Assembly: GCF_040566545.1 (NCBI RefSeq)
Contig: NZ_JBEWZI010000004.1
Span: 182,493-246,492, forward strand
Reading direction: 5' to 3'
DNA: 64,000 bases
DNA from: Uliginosibacterium flavum
GTDB lineage: Bacteria; Pseudomonadota; Gammaproteobacteria; Burkholderiales; Rhodocyclaceae
Shown: in pieces, positions 1-8,361 of the stretch
Layout: every line of letters begins with the position of its first letter
How positions within the stretch are numbered: the first letter of the stretch is position 1
Program-made: the position numbers and the translations under genes
The notes under the pieces: model-generated
Told to the model about the DNA's origin: nothing
Databases searched by the model: none
The model's input: only the letters and a program-made list of their open reading frames with translations

Positions 1-87
1 ACGGCCAAGCCCGGCAGCGCCAGCACTCCCGCAAAAAGCCAACATCATCGCTGCAACAAGGGTGTTACGAATCATCGGAGTTTTCAT
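1..87 (-). CDS. fimV: FimV/TspA-type peptidoglycan-binding protein, N-terminal fragment
   Basis: Only the first 29 codons are in the window; the gene runs off the left edge. The peptide starts MKTPMIRNTLVAAMM and ends in SAGAAGLGR. This is a signal peptide with an Ala-X-Ala-like cleavage site followed by the AAGLGR start typical of mature FimV/TspA. FimV is an inner-membrane, LysM-containing protein that supports type IV pilus function and polar localisation. In many betaproteobacteria it follows asd in the order leuC-leuD-leuB-asd-fimV, which is the order seen here. Met5 is a possible alternative start. The assignment rests on the short motif and on synteny. Confidence 0.7.
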   Translation of the reverse strand, partial: MKTPMIRNTLVAAMMLAFCGSAGAAGLGR

Positions 88-395
88 AATCGGTTACGCG
101 CGGTGCATGTTGTAGGCCACCGTCTCTTAGGGTTAGAGATGTAAGATCAAAATAACATCAATGAGTTATGGCTGCAAGCTAACCTAATACCTGAGTATCA
201 GCAATACAACACCACACCCTTTGACTCACACTGAAAACCAACACGCCAGCGCCAAAGACAAATTCAAGGAATGCATTATGTCGAAAAATTGAATTTCGGC
301 GGGCCGAAGCATCCGACGCCGCCGAAACAAAGCCCTTACAGATCAAATCATTAGCTTGCAAGGGCGTACATCACACTCAAGCATGAACAAAGCCT
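88..395. other. intergenic region upstream of fimV
   Basis: About 300 bases between asd and fimV. It is less GC-rich than the flanking genes and should carry the fimV promoter and leader on the minus strand. I see no convincing small gene: the one open frame here has no family resemblance and no clear ribosome binding site. I see no strong hairpin terminator for asd. Confidence 0.4.
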
Positions 396-1520
396 TCAAG
401 CTTCCAGCAAAATCCGCAACATGCGCCGCAAAGGCTCGGCAGCACCCCACAGCAACTGATCGCCAACCGTAAAAGCGGCAAGGTATTCGCCGCCCATCGC
501 CATCTTGTGAAGGCGACCAACGGGCACATGTAAATGCCCGGTTACAGCGTTCGGGGCCAATTCACGCTCACTACGTTCACGCTCATTCGGTACCACCCGC
601 ACCCAGTCATTCGCCTTGGCAATGATCTCGCTGATTTCATCCAGCGGCACATCCTGACGCAACTTGATGGTCAATGCTTGACTATGGCAACGCATCGCAC
701 CGATACGCACGCACAAGCCATCAATCGGCACACTGCCTTGGGTGCGGAATGCCGGCTTGCCAAGAATCTTGTTGCACTCGGCGCCACCCTTCCACTCTTC
801 CTTGCTCTGGCCGTTTTCATACGGCACATCGATCCAGGGAATCAAGCTGCCAGCCAGCGGCACACCGCGGAAGTTCTGCACAGGCATGACTGGCGAGCGC
901 ATGGTTTCGGCGACCTTGCGATCAATATCCAGAATAGCCGAAGCAGGATCAGCCAACAGATCCGCCACCGATGCGTGAATCGTGCCCATCTGCGCGATCA
1001 GCTCGCGCATGTTCTGCGCACCTGCACCGGACGCGGCTTGATAGGTCATCGAAGTGGCCCACTCAATCATGTCGTTCTGGAACAGCCCGCCCAGCGCCAT
1101 CAGCATCAGGCTAACCGTGCAGTTGCCGCCGACATAATTCTTGACACCCTTGACCAATCCATCCTGGATCACGTTCTTGTTAACCGGATCAAGAATGATG
1201 ATCGCTTCGTCCTTCATGCGCAGGCTCGATGCCGCGTCAATCCAGTAGCCATTCCAGCCAGCCGCGCGCAGTTGCGGGAAGACTTCGTTGGTGTAGTCAC
1301 CGCCCTGACAGGTGATGATCACATCCATCTTCGCCAGATCGGCGATGGACTTGGCATCCTTCAGCGCCACGCCACCGCTTTCAGCCGGGCCAGCACCGCC
1401 CGCATTCGAGGTGGTGAAGAACACCGGCTCGATCAGGGCGAAATCGTTTTCTTCGCGCATGCGTTGCATGAGCACCGAGCCGACCATGCCGCGCCAGCCT
1501 ACCAATCCAACTTTCTTCAT
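396..1520 (-). CDS. asd: aspartate-semialdehyde dehydrogenase
   Basis: 374 residues, full length. It catalyses NADPH-dependent reduction of aspartyl phosphate to aspartate semialdehyde, the branch point to lysine/diaminopimelate, threonine and methionine, in the cytoplasm. The N-terminus carries the nucleotide-binding motif GLVGWRGMVGS. The catalytic cysteine lies in GGNCTVSLML at about residue 134, matching Cys135 of the E. coli-type enzyme, and the C-terminal dimer region is present. It is the last biosynthetic gene of the leuC-leuD-leuB-asd run and is followed by fimV. The gap to leuB is about 355 bases, so it may also have its own promoter. The start is supported by AAAGGT about eight bases upstream. 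Confidence 0.97.
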   Translation of the reverse strand: MKKVGLVGWRGMVGSVLMQRMREENDFALIEPVFFTTSNAGGAGPAESGGVALKDAKSIADLAKMDVIITCQGGDYTNEVFPQLRAAGWNGYWIDAASSLRMKDEAIIILDPVNKNVIQDGLVKGVKNYVGGNCTVSLMLMALGGLFQNDMIEWATSMTYQAASGAGAQNMRELIAQMGTIHASVADLLADPASAILDIDRKVAETMRSPVMPVQNFRGVPLAGSLIPWIDVPYENGQSKEEWKGGAECNKILGKPAFRTQGSVPIDGLCVRIGAMRCHSQALTIKLRQDVPLDEISEIIAKANDWVRVVPNERERSERELAPNAVTGHLHVPVGRLHKMAMGGEYLAAFTVGDQLLWGAAEPLRRMLRILLEA

Positions 1521-1602
1521 CGTGATTACCTTTTGCCTGAACTGCCTCCGCTCGCTTTAGCCTGTCTCCGCCACCGCGGAGACACATAGCGGCGTGACAG
1601 GG

Positions 1603-1719
1603 CTAAACCGTGGTGGTTTTTTTGGTCGTGGTGGTGACGGTCGTGGCAACGGACACGCGAGCGAAAGCCTCTGCAACGCAGAAAGCTTCCAGCCCGAATG
1701 TGTTTTGTGTCAGTTGCAT
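1603..1719 (-). CDS. candidate 38-residue threonine-rich peptide between leuB and asd
   Basis: A short open frame between leuB and asd. It starts MQLTQNTFGLEAF and ends in a run dominated by threonine (VTTTTKKTTTV). GGAAA lies six bases before the ATG, a weak but plausible ribosome binding site. I do not recognise the family. There is no signal peptide or membrane segment. It could be a real small protein, a leader peptide whose threonine codons sense threonine supply ahead of asd (whose product feeds threonine synthesis), or chance. Its position directly upstream of asd in the same direction makes the leader idea worth testing. Confidence 0.4.
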   Translation of the reverse strand: MQLTQNTFGLEAFCVAEAFARVSVATTVTTTTKKTTTV

Positions 1720-1798
1720 CACGTTTCCGTTCTTAAAACCTATCCATAATCTTACTGCGAAGCCGTAATCGGGGCTCATGTGCTGCTCGAAATCCTCA

Positions 1799-1812
1799 TG
1801 TATTTGAATACA
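1799..1812. repeat. short palindrome downstream of leuB
   Basis: TGTATT-TG-AATACA, a 14-base palindrome in the 1720-1875 gap just after leuB. The surrounding stretch is non-coding and has the look of an intergenic element rather than a gene. There is no T-run typical of a Rho-independent terminator. It could be a transcript-processing or regulatory site; nothing here decides. Confidence 0.35.
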
Positions 1813-1875
1813 CTCCGGTTTCTGTGCTGCTCTTCGCCCCGCTAACGGCCTCTCGCTACAGATTCTGAACAGGTT

Positions 1876-2937
1876 TTACAGCGCTGCGATGACCGCGTCG
1901 CCCATTTCGCGCGTACCGACGCGCTTGGTGCCTTCTTCCCAGATATCGCCGGTGCGCAGGCCTGCAGCCAGCACCTTCTTCACCGCAGCTTCGATACGGG
2001 TCGCAGCCGCTTCATTAGCGAAACTGTAACGCAGCATCATGGCCGCCGACAAGATGGTCGCAAGCGGATTGGCTACGCCCTTGCCGGCGATGTCCGGTGC
2101 AGAACCGTGACACGGCTCGTACATACCCTTGTTGTTCTCGTCCAGCGAAGCGGACGGCAGCATGCCGATCGAGCCCGTCAGCATCGAAGCTTCATCCGAC
2201 AGGATGTCGCCGAAGATGTTGCCGGTCACCATCACGTCAAACTGCTTCGGTGCGCGCACCAGCTGCATCGCGGCGTTATCCACCAGCATGTGGCTCAGCG
2301 CCACGTCCGGGTACTCGGACGAGATTTCAATCATCACATCGCGCCACAGCTGGGTGGTTTCCAGCACGTTCATCTTGTCGACCGAGCACAGCTTCTTGTT
2401 GCGCTTCTGGGCGGACTTGAACGCGACATGGCCGATGCGGCGGATTTCGTCTTCGTTGTAAATCATGGTGTTGCGACCGACGCGCTTGCCATCTTCCACG
2501 CTGATGCCACGCGGCTCGCCGAAGTAGATATCGCCAGTCAGCTCACGCACGATCAGGATATCCAGACCTGACACCACTTCAGGCTTCAACGAAGACGCAT
2601 TCGCCAGCTCGGGATACAGAACAGCCGGACGCAGGTTGGCGAACAGGTTCAGATCCTTGCGGATGCCGAGCAGGCCGCGCTCCGGGCGCTGCGGACGCGG
2701 CAGCACATCCCACTTCGGGCCGCCCACGGCGCCGAGCAGCACGGCATCAGCCGCGCGCGCCAGCTTCTGGGTGGCTTCCGGATAGGGCGAGCCGGTGGAA
2801 TCCACCGCGCAGCCGCCCAGTTCGGCGTATTCCAGCTCCATCTTGAGGCCGTCGCTGTTCAGCACATCCAGCACGCGCACCGCTTCAGCGATGATCTCGA
2901 CACCAATGCCGTCACCCGGCAAAACACAGATTTTCAT
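1876..2937 (-). CDS. leuB: 3-isopropylmalate dehydrogenase
   Basis: 353 residues. It oxidises and decarboxylates 3-isopropylmalate to 2-oxoisocaproate with NAD, the third step of leucine synthesis. The start is set at MKICVLPGDGIG, the conserved N-terminus of the family, although the frame stays open upstream into leuD; AAGGAA lies upstream of the ATG. The substrate-binding RP and DNAAMQ segments are present. The NAD-binding run EPCHGSAPDIAGKGVANP is intact. leuD ends 64 bases upstream. Confidence 0.97.
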   Translation of the reverse strand: MKICVLPGDGIGVEIIAEAVRVLDVLNSDGLKMELEYAELGGCAVDSTGSPYPEATQKLARAADAVLLGAVGGPKWDVLPRPQRPERGLLGIRKDLNLFANLRPAVLYPELANASSLKPEVVSGLDILIVRELTGDIYFGEPRGISVEDGKRVGRNTMIYNEDEIRRIGHVAFKSAQKRNKKLCSVDKMNVLETTQLWRDVMIEISSEYPDVALSHMLVDNAAMQLVRAPKQFDVMVTGNIFGDILSDEASMLTGSIGMLPSASLDENNKGMYEPCHGSAPDIAGKGVANPLATILSAAMMLRYSFANEAAATRIEAAVKKVLAAGLRTGDIWEEGTKRVGTREMGDAVIAAL

Positions 2938-3001
2938 TTCATTTCCTTTGCATGAACAAAGGCCGGCATCAGCCGGCACTTCGTATTTCGGTATGGGTTG
3001 A

Positions 3002-3643
3002 TCAGGCGTTGAAGAGCCAGGGCTGAGTCGCCTTGTGCTTGGCTTCGAAAGCCTTGATTTCGTCAGCATGCACCAGCGTCAGGCCGATTTCATCCAGACC
3101 GTTGAGCATGCAGTGCTTGCGATGCTCGGTGATATCGAACTTGAAGCTGAAGCCACTCGGCGTCGTCACGGTCTGCGCCTCCAGATCCACATTCAGCTTA
3201 TAGCCTTCAGTCGCTTCGCATTCCTTGAACAGGCGATCCACGATCTCGCTGGAGGCCACGATCGGCAGCACGCCGTTCTTGTAGCTGTTGCTGAAGAAGA
3301 TATCGGCAAACGACGGCGCAATCATCACGCGGAAGCCAAAGTCTTCGATGGCCCAGGGCGCATGTTCGCGCGATGAGCCACAGCCGAAATTGTCGCGGGC
3401 CAGCAGCACTTGCGCGCCCTGATAACGCGGCTGATTCAGCACGAAATCCGGATTCTTCGGACGATTCGTGCAGTCCATGCCCGGCTCGCCGTAGTTCGTA
3501 TAGCGCATCTCATCAAACAGATAGGGGCCGAAACCGCTGCGCTTGATCGACTTGAGAAACTGCTTCGGAATGATCGCGTCGGTATCGACGTTGGCGCGAT
3601 CCAGCGGGCACGCAAGCCCGTTGATTTGGGTAAAGGCTTTCAT
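3002..3643 (-). CDS. leuD: 3-isopropylmalate dehydratase small subunit
   Basis: 213 residues, the normal size. LeuD pairs with LeuC to isomerise 2-isopropylmalate to 3-isopropylmalate. It begins MKAFTQINGLACPLDRANVD with the conserved DTDAIIPKQFLK segment, and contains the FGCGSSREHAPWA signature of aconitase swivel domains. A strong GAGGAGA ribosome binding site precedes the ATG. leuC ends only 11 bases upstream, so the two subunits are almost certainly cotranscribed. No entericidin-like gene lies between them, as is sometimes found in relatives. Confidence 0.97.
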   Translation of the reverse strand: MKAFTQINGLACPLDRANVDTDAIIPKQFLKSIKRSGFGPYLFDEMRYTNYGEPGMDCTNRPKNPDFVLNQPRYQGAQVLLARDNFGCGSSREHAPWAIEDFGFRVMIAPSFADIFFSNSYKNGVLPIVASSEIVDRLFKECEATEGYKLNVDLEAQTVTTPSGFSFKFDITEHRKHCMLNGLDEIGLTLVHADEIKAFEAKHKATQPWLFNA

Positions 3644-3654
3644 ATTCTCTCTCC

Positions 3655-5058
3655 TCAGGCCTGGCGGATATCGACAAAGTGACCGGCGATGGCTGCGGCT
3701 GCGGCCATGGCGGGGCTCACCAGATGGGTACGACCGCCGGGGCCTTGGCGACCTTCGAAGTTACGGTTCGAGGTCGAGGCACAACGCTCGCCGGCACTCA
3801 GACGATCCGCGTTCATGGCCAGACACATCGAGCAACCCGGCTCGCGCCATTCAAAACCGGCTTCAGTGAAGATCTTGTCCAGACCCTCTTCTTCCGCCTG
3901 ACGTTTGACGATGCCGGAACCCGGCACGACGATGGCCAGCGTGATATTGCCGGCAACCTTCTTGCCCTTGGCGACCACCGCAGCAGCGCGCAAGTCTTCG
4001 ATACGGCTGTTGGTGCAGGAGCCGATGAACACCTTGTCGATCTGGATATCCGTGATCGGCATGTCGGCTTGCAGGCCCATGTATTGCAGGGCGCGCTCGA
4101 TGCCGGCACGCTTGACCGGATCAGCCTCGTTGGCCGGATTCGGCACACGGCCGCCCACCGCCAACACCTGCTCGGGCGACGTGCCCCAGGTGACTTGCGG
4201 CTCGATCTCTTCAGCCTTCATTTCAACGACGGCGTCGAAAGTCGCATCGGCGTCGGAATGCAGCGTCTTCCAGTACGCGACGGCATTGTCCCAGTCCGCG
4301 CCCTTCGGTGCGTACAGACGACCTTCCAGATACGCCACGGTCGTTTCATCGGCAGCGATGATGCCAGCGCGCGCACCGGCTTCAATCGCCAGATTGCATA
4401 CGGTCATGCGGCCTTCCATCGACAGACCCTTGATCGCCGAACCAGCGAACTCGATGCAGTAGCCCGTACCGCCAGCGGTGCCGATCTTGCCGATGATGGC
4501 CAGCGCCACATCCTTGGCCGTTACACCCAAACCCAATTGACCTTCAACCTTCACCAACATGGCCTTGGACTTCTTCTGGATCAGCGTTTGCGTGGCCAGC
4601 ACGTGCTCGACTTCCGAGGTGCCGATGCCGTGCGCCAAGGCGCCGAAAGCGCCGTGGGTCGCCGTGTGGCTGTCGCCGCACACCACCGTCATGCCCGGCA
4701 GCGTCGCGCCGTTTTCCGGGGCGATCACGTGGATGATGCCCTGGTTCTTGTGCTTGAACGGGAAGTAGATCAGCGAGCCGAATTCCTTGATGTTCGCGTC
4801 CAGCGTATCGACTTGCAGCTTCGAAACCGGATCTTCGATATCGCGATCCCAGTGATTCGTCGGCGTGTTGTGATCCGGCACGGCCACGATCGAAGTGCTG
4901 CGCCAGGCCTTGCGGTTGGCCAGACGCAGGCCTTCAAAGGCTTGCGGGCTGGTCACTTCATGCATCAGGTGACGGTCGATATAAAGAAGACAGGTACCGT
5001 CCTCTTCCTGACGGACAACGTGGGAATCCCACAACTTGTCGTAAAGGGTCTGAGCCAT
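3655..5058 (-). CDS. leuC: 3-isopropylmalate dehydratase large subunit
   Basis: 467 residues, aconitase family. It holds the [4Fe-4S] cluster of isopropylmalate isomerase. Cluster ligands are visible as GSCTNSR (Cys348) and PGCSMC (Cys409 and Cys412). The GDSHTATHGAFGALAHGIGT signature is intact. A good AAGGAG lies before the ATG. It is the first gene of the minus-strand leucine run, with a possible sigma-70 promoter about 80 bases upstream. I see no leucine-rich attenuator peptide in the leader. Confidence 0.97.
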   Translation of the reverse strand: MAQTLYDKLWDSHVVRQEEDGTCLLYIDRHLMHEVTSPQAFEGLRLANRKAWRSTSIVAVPDHNTPTNHWDRDIEDPVSKLQVDTLDANIKEFGSLIYFPFKHKNQGIIHVIAPENGATLPGMTVVCGDSHTATHGAFGALAHGIGTSEVEHVLATQTLIQKKSKAMLVKVEGQLGLGVTAKDVALAIIGKIGTAGGTGYCIEFAGSAIKGLSMEGRMTVCNLAIEAGARAGIIAADETTVAYLEGRLYAPKGADWDNAVAYWKTLHSDADATFDAVVEMKAEEIEPQVTWGTSPEQVLAVGGRVPNPANEADPVKRAGIERALQYMGLQADMPITDIQIDKVFIGSCTNSRIEDLRAAAVVAKGKKVAGNITLAIVVPGSGIVKRQAEEEGLDKIFTEAGFEWREPGCSMCLAMNADRLSAGERCASTSNRNFEGRQGPGGRTHLVSPAMAAAAAIAGHFVDIRQA

Positions 5059-5138
5059 GCGCGATTACTCCTTGCCTGAGCGCTGAAAAGCCAGCGCGGA
5101 TCTGGGTTCCGCAGCACTTGCCACGGTTTGTGGAGCGG

Positions 5139-5167
5139 ATACTAGCCCTGTGCCTATACCCGAACAA
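5139..5167 (-). promoter_or_regulatory. possible sigma-70 promoter of leuCDB
   Basis: On the minus strand TTGTTC and TAGTAT are separated by 17 bases, about 80 bases upstream of the leuC start. It is a moderate match to -35 and -10 boxes. The adjacent ATACTAGTAT palindrome (5179-5188) could be an operator for either divergent gene. Confidence 0.35.
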
Positions 5168-5226
5168 GGCAAGCACTTATACTAGTATCAACACTAACAG
5201 GATCCTTCCATTCGAAAGGACACATC

Positions 5227-5970
5227 ATGTACGAAATTGGTGAAGCTCATTCTCTGGCAGACCTGATTGAGGCGGCCCACTCCGTCGAAGCTCGTATGGA
5301 ACGAAGCCAAGCGTGGTTCAGAGGACATGCGGACAGCAACTGGGGGCTTACACCATCGGCATTTAGAAAAGATGCAATTCTTGAATCTCAATTCGCAAAT
5401 CTATTTAGACTTTCAGCACCATCGATAGCACCCAACTGCCCAGAGCATACGGACTATGTTGGATGGCTGCCTCTCATGCAGCACTATGGACTCCCCACTC
5501 GGTTGCTCGACTGGACAGAATCCTTATTGGTTGCGTCCTTCTTTGCAGTCATGGACGAAAATCAAGACTCCGCCCAAGCTGCCATCTGGATGCTAAATCC
5601 AGGAAAACTAAACCAGATCGTTGCGCGAACCCCCTACATTCCGTTCTTAACCGACAACTACGTTGCCCCCTCCGTAAAAGCCGCATTCACTACGAGTAAC
5701 AACGATTCGGATCGCCACGCGATTTCAGTCTTGGCCCCACGAACAGATAGGCGAATGGCGGCGCAGCTTGGAAATTACACGATCCACGATCAACGAATAC
5801 CATTAGAAACGCATCCAGACAGCGGTGAATTTCTTGCCAGAGTGCTTATTCCAGAAAGTGCTTACAACAAGATTCGATCAGACCTTTCTGTCGCAGGGAT
5901 AAAACGTTCATCTTTGTTTCCAGATCTTTCAACTCTTGCCAAAGAGATCTCCAATCTCCAAGTTTTTTAA
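5227..5970 (+). CDS. FRG domain-containing protein
   Basis: 247 residues. The N-terminal half has the FRG-domain hallmarks: WFRGHADSNWGLTPSAFR near residue 35 and QHYGLPTRLLDWTESL near residue 85, followed by a hydrophobic ASFFAV stretch. FRG domains are named for the Phe-Arg-Gly triplet; their biochemical role is poorly defined, and they are common on genomic islands and near defence or toxin genes. Codon use is clearly less GC-rich than the neighbours, suggesting acquisition. AAAGGA precedes the ATG. The gene ends one base before the next start, which is GC-rich and looks native, so the join may be an insertion boundary. Confidence 0.8.
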   Translation: MYEIGEAHSLADLIEAAHSVEARMERSQAWFRGHADSNWGLTPSAFRKDAILESQFANLFRLSAPSIAPNCPEHTDYVGWLPLMQHYGLPTRLLDWTESLLVASFFAVMDENQDSAQAAIWMLNPGKLNQIVARTPYIPFLTDNYVAPSVKAAFTTSNNDSDRHAISVLAPRTDRRMAAQLGNYTIHDQRIPLETHPDSGEFLARVLIPESAYNKIRSDLSVAGIKRSSLFPDLSTLAKEISNLQVF

Positions 5971-5971
5971 T

Positions 5972-6760
5972 ATGGACACCCGTCGCAAGGAACTTGGAGA
6001 GTTCATGCAGGTGCTGCGTGCGCGCAGCCAGCCTGCCGACTTCGGCTTTGCCAGCGGCAGCCGCCGCCGCACCGCCGGCCTGCGCCGCGAGGAGATGGCC
6101 CAGCTCGTCGGCATCAGCCCAACCTGGTACACCTGGATCGAGCAAGGGCGCGAGGTGAATGTCTCGGCCGAGGTGCTGGACCGCATGGCCCGCAGCCTCA
6201 AGCTGACCCGCAGCGAGCGCGCCTACCTCTTCGAGATGGCCGACCGGCGCGACCCGCAGGCCAGCCTGCCTGAAGACGATGATGCAGCGCCGCTCTTGAG
6301 CACCCTGCTCGCCGACATCGGCGTACCCGCCTACCTGATGGGCCGCTACTGGGACATCCTCGGCTGGAACCCCGCCGCCGCCGAACTCTTCACCGGCTGG
6401 CTCGACCAGCCGCTTGATGCCAACGCCCCGCCGCCCAACATGCTGCGCTTCGTCTTCCTGCGCCCGGAGACCCGCACCTTCCTCGCCGACTGGGAGATCC
6501 GTGCGCGCCGCATCACCGCCGAATTCCGCGCCGACTGCCGCACCCGGCTGGACGAACCCGCCCTGCTCCGCCTCGTCGATGAACTCTCCGCCGCCAGTCC
6601 GGATTTCGCTCAGTTCTGGAAACAACACGACGTGCTAGAACGTCAAGGCGGTGAGCGCGGTTTCCAGCACCCCAAGCGTGGTTTGATCCGTTACCAACAG
6701 GTGACGCTGCGCCCGGTCGAGCATGAACACATCAAGTTGGTGATGCTAAAGCCTACTTGA
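5972..6760 (+). CDS. XRE-family transcriptional regulator, MmyB-like
   Basis: 262 residues from MDTRRKELGEF. The N-terminal helix-turn-helix (about residues 8-75) contains RRTAGLRREEMAQLVGIS and WYTWIEQGREVNVS, the standard pattern of this family. The C-terminal half matches the MmyB-like ligand-binding domain, with GRYWDILGWNPAAAELF and a terminal segment close to RYQQVTLRP. Such proteins are often self-regulating repressors of a neighbouring oxidoreductase, but none is adjacent here. GC-rich codon use contrasts with the FRG gene one base upstream. The frame stays open slightly upstream, but the domain and the FRG stop favour this start. Confidence 0.9.
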   Translation: MDTRRKELGEFMQVLRARSQPADFGFASGSRRRTAGLRREEMAQLVGISPTWYTWIEQGREVNVSAEVLDRMARSLKLTRSERAYLFEMADRRDPQASLPEDDDAAPLLSTLLADIGVPAYLMGRYWDILGWNPAAAELFTGWLDQPLDANAPPPNMLRFVFLRPETRTFLADWEIRARRITAEFRADCRTRLDEPALLRLVDELSAASPDFAQFWKQHDVLERQGGERGFQHPKRGLIRYQQVTLRPVEHEHIKLVMLKPT

Positions 6761-6875
6761 AGAACAAGGCTGGATGCGGCTCTTCGGACTCCGACATAAG
6801 AACGTAACGCCTTAAAAGCCATTCCAAAAATACACAAACTCTTGCATTTAAATCATTTAAGAAACAACAATAAAA

Positions 6876-7412
6876 ATGCCCAATACCTTTGAACTTACCG
6901 ATAAGGCCCTGAAAAGAGAGATGACGCTTACTTCAGAGTTGAACGATCAAACAGATCGTGGCGCAGCCATCGTCGGAGTCGCGTGGGTTGAGGAGGAAAT
7001 GCAGGCAGCAATCAAATCATTCCTCGAAGAAGACAAGAAAGCCTGGGATAGACTTTTTGGCCGCAGCGGACCACTCGCCACTCTGTCATCCAAAATCGAT
7101 TTGGCACGGCTGCTTGGGATGTGCAGCAAGGTAATAGCTTCCGATCTACACATCCTCAGAGAAATTCGAAATGAGTTCGCTCACACAGTAGTAGCCCGAG
7201 ACAATAGCGTTCTAACTTTCGAGTCACCTCACGTCAAAGACAAATGCTTGGCACTGAAATGTGTTGCTCACGAGCCAGTATCAGACCCCCGCACTGCATT
7301 CATTCGAGCCTGTGCGATTCTCAATGCTGACTTCTATATGCATAGATACTTTGGTCAAAAAGTATCGTCCGGCGGACTGATCCACGCCCGGATTGAACAA
7401 GGCGTTTACTAA
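6876..7412 (+). CDS. MltR-like (mannitol repressor family) protein
   Basis: 178 residues. The central part (RGAAIVGVAWVEEEMQAAI, FGRSGPLATLSSKIDLARLLG, LHILREIRNEFAH) follows the MltR family pattern of a helical protein ending in an RNxFAH motif. E. coli MltR represses the mannitol operon, but most family members have no known target, and no mannitol genes are nearby. The RNxFAH motif also recalls HEPN-type helical proteins; I cannot show a nuclease site. Codon use is AT-rich compared with its neighbours, like the FRG gene, so it may belong to the same acquired patch. Confidence 0.65.
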   Translation: MPNTFELTDKALKREMTLTSELNDQTDRGAAIVGVAWVEEEMQAAIKSFLEEDKKAWDRLFGRSGPLATLSSKIDLARLLGMCSKVIASDLHILREIRNEFAHTVVARDNSVLTFESPHVKDKCLALKCVAHEPVSDPRTAFIRACAILNADFYMHRYFGQKVSSGGLIHARIEQGVY

Positions 7413-7558
7413 CTCCCACACACTGTTTCCCGATATCGTTTTGCTTTTGATTAATCGTTTCAAAACGCCTGCGTGAGAGAGCATCCCACCAGTTTCTGCT
7501 GGCGCGATACGCCCGTAAGCCAGACAATCCTGGCCTACCCGCAGCTCCTGACGCAATC

Positions 7559-8308
7559 ATGGACATCATCACCAACCCGCTGTTCTATGCCGCTGCCGTG
7601 CCTGCGGTGCTCCTCGCCGGCATTTCCAAGGGCGGCTTCGCGGGCGGCCTCGGCGTGCTGGCGGTGCCGCTGATGGCGCTGGCGATTCCGGTGCCGCAGG
7701 CGGCCAGCGTGATGCTGCCGATTTTGTGTCTGATGGATCTGGTGGGGAGCTGGAGCTATCACCCGCACTGGGATTTCAAGTTGCTGCGCCGCCTGATGCC
7801 CGGCGCGCTGGCGGGCATCTTCATCGGCTGGCTGCTGTTTCGCCAGCTCTCGCCGCATACGGTGGAGCAGATGATCGGGGTGCTGGCGATTCTGTTCGCG
7901 TTGCAGCGCCTGGCCGGCCTGCAGCTCAAGGACACGTCGCGCCTGCCGGAAGCCCTGCGCGCCGGCTGGTGGTCGGGCTTGTCGGGTTTTACCAGCACGC
8001 TGGCGCACGCTGGCGGGCCGCCCATCATGATCTACCTGCTGCCCAAACAGCTCGACAAGACCGTGCTGGTGGCCAACCTGACGCTGTATTTCGCGCTGGT
8101 CAATTACACCAAGCTGATTCCCTACGCCGAGCTTGGCCTGCTGGACGCACGCAACCTCGGCACGGCGCTGGTGCTGGCGCCCCTCGCGCCTATCGGCGTG
8201 TATCTGGGGATCTGGCTGCACAAGCGCATTGACGAGAAGCTGTTCTACCGCCTGAGCTACATTTTTTTGCTGCTCACCGGCATCAAACTGATCTGGAGCG
8301 CGGTGTAA
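7559..8308 (+). CDS. TauE/SafE family sulfite or organosulfonate exporter
   Basis: 249 residues with about seven or eight hydrophobic segments and the N-terminal AGISKGGFAGGLGVLAVPL motif typical of the family. The second repeat shows the equivalent FTSTLAHAGGPPIMIYLLP. Family members sit in the inner membrane and are proposed to export sulfite, sulfoacetate or related anions. The neighbours do not reveal the substrate. The next gene is convergent, 53 bases away. Confidence 0.9.
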   Translation: MDIITNPLFYAAAVPAVLLAGISKGGFAGGLGVLAVPLMALAIPVPQAASVMLPILCLMDLVGSWSYHPHWDFKLLRRLMPGALAGIFIGWLLFRQLSPHTVEQMIGVLAILFALQRLAGLQLKDTSRLPEALRAGWWSGLSGFTSTLAHAGGPPIMIYLLPKQLDKTVLVANLTLYFALVNYTKLIPYAELGLLDARNLGTALVLAPLAPIGVYLGIWLHKRIDEKLFYRLSYIFLLLTGIKLIWSAV

Positions 8309-8361
8309 GCAGCGGCCGAAGCAAGCGCGCAAGCGCAGCGCCAGGCTGAGTCGCCTGCAGC

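Noticed and set aside
179..361. 60-codon frame upstream of fimV
   Set aside because: No ribosome binding site, no homology pattern, and it lies in a region expected to be a promoter.
2938..3069. Upstream extension of leuB overlapping leuD
   Set aside because: The family N-terminus MKICVLPGDGIG and a ribosome binding site mark the start at 2937.
3679..5079. 466-codon open frame antisense to leuC (similar long frames lie antisense to asd, pntA, mfd and the TolC-type gene)
   Set aside because: Typical of GC-rich genes read on the opposite strand: no family resemblance, His/Arg-rich composition, and the sense genes are unmistakable.
5227..7412. Possible complete anti-phage defence island
   Set aside because: Only the FRG and MltR-like genes hint at it; there is no nuclease, reverse transcriptase, integrase or phage gene, so the evidence is too thin.
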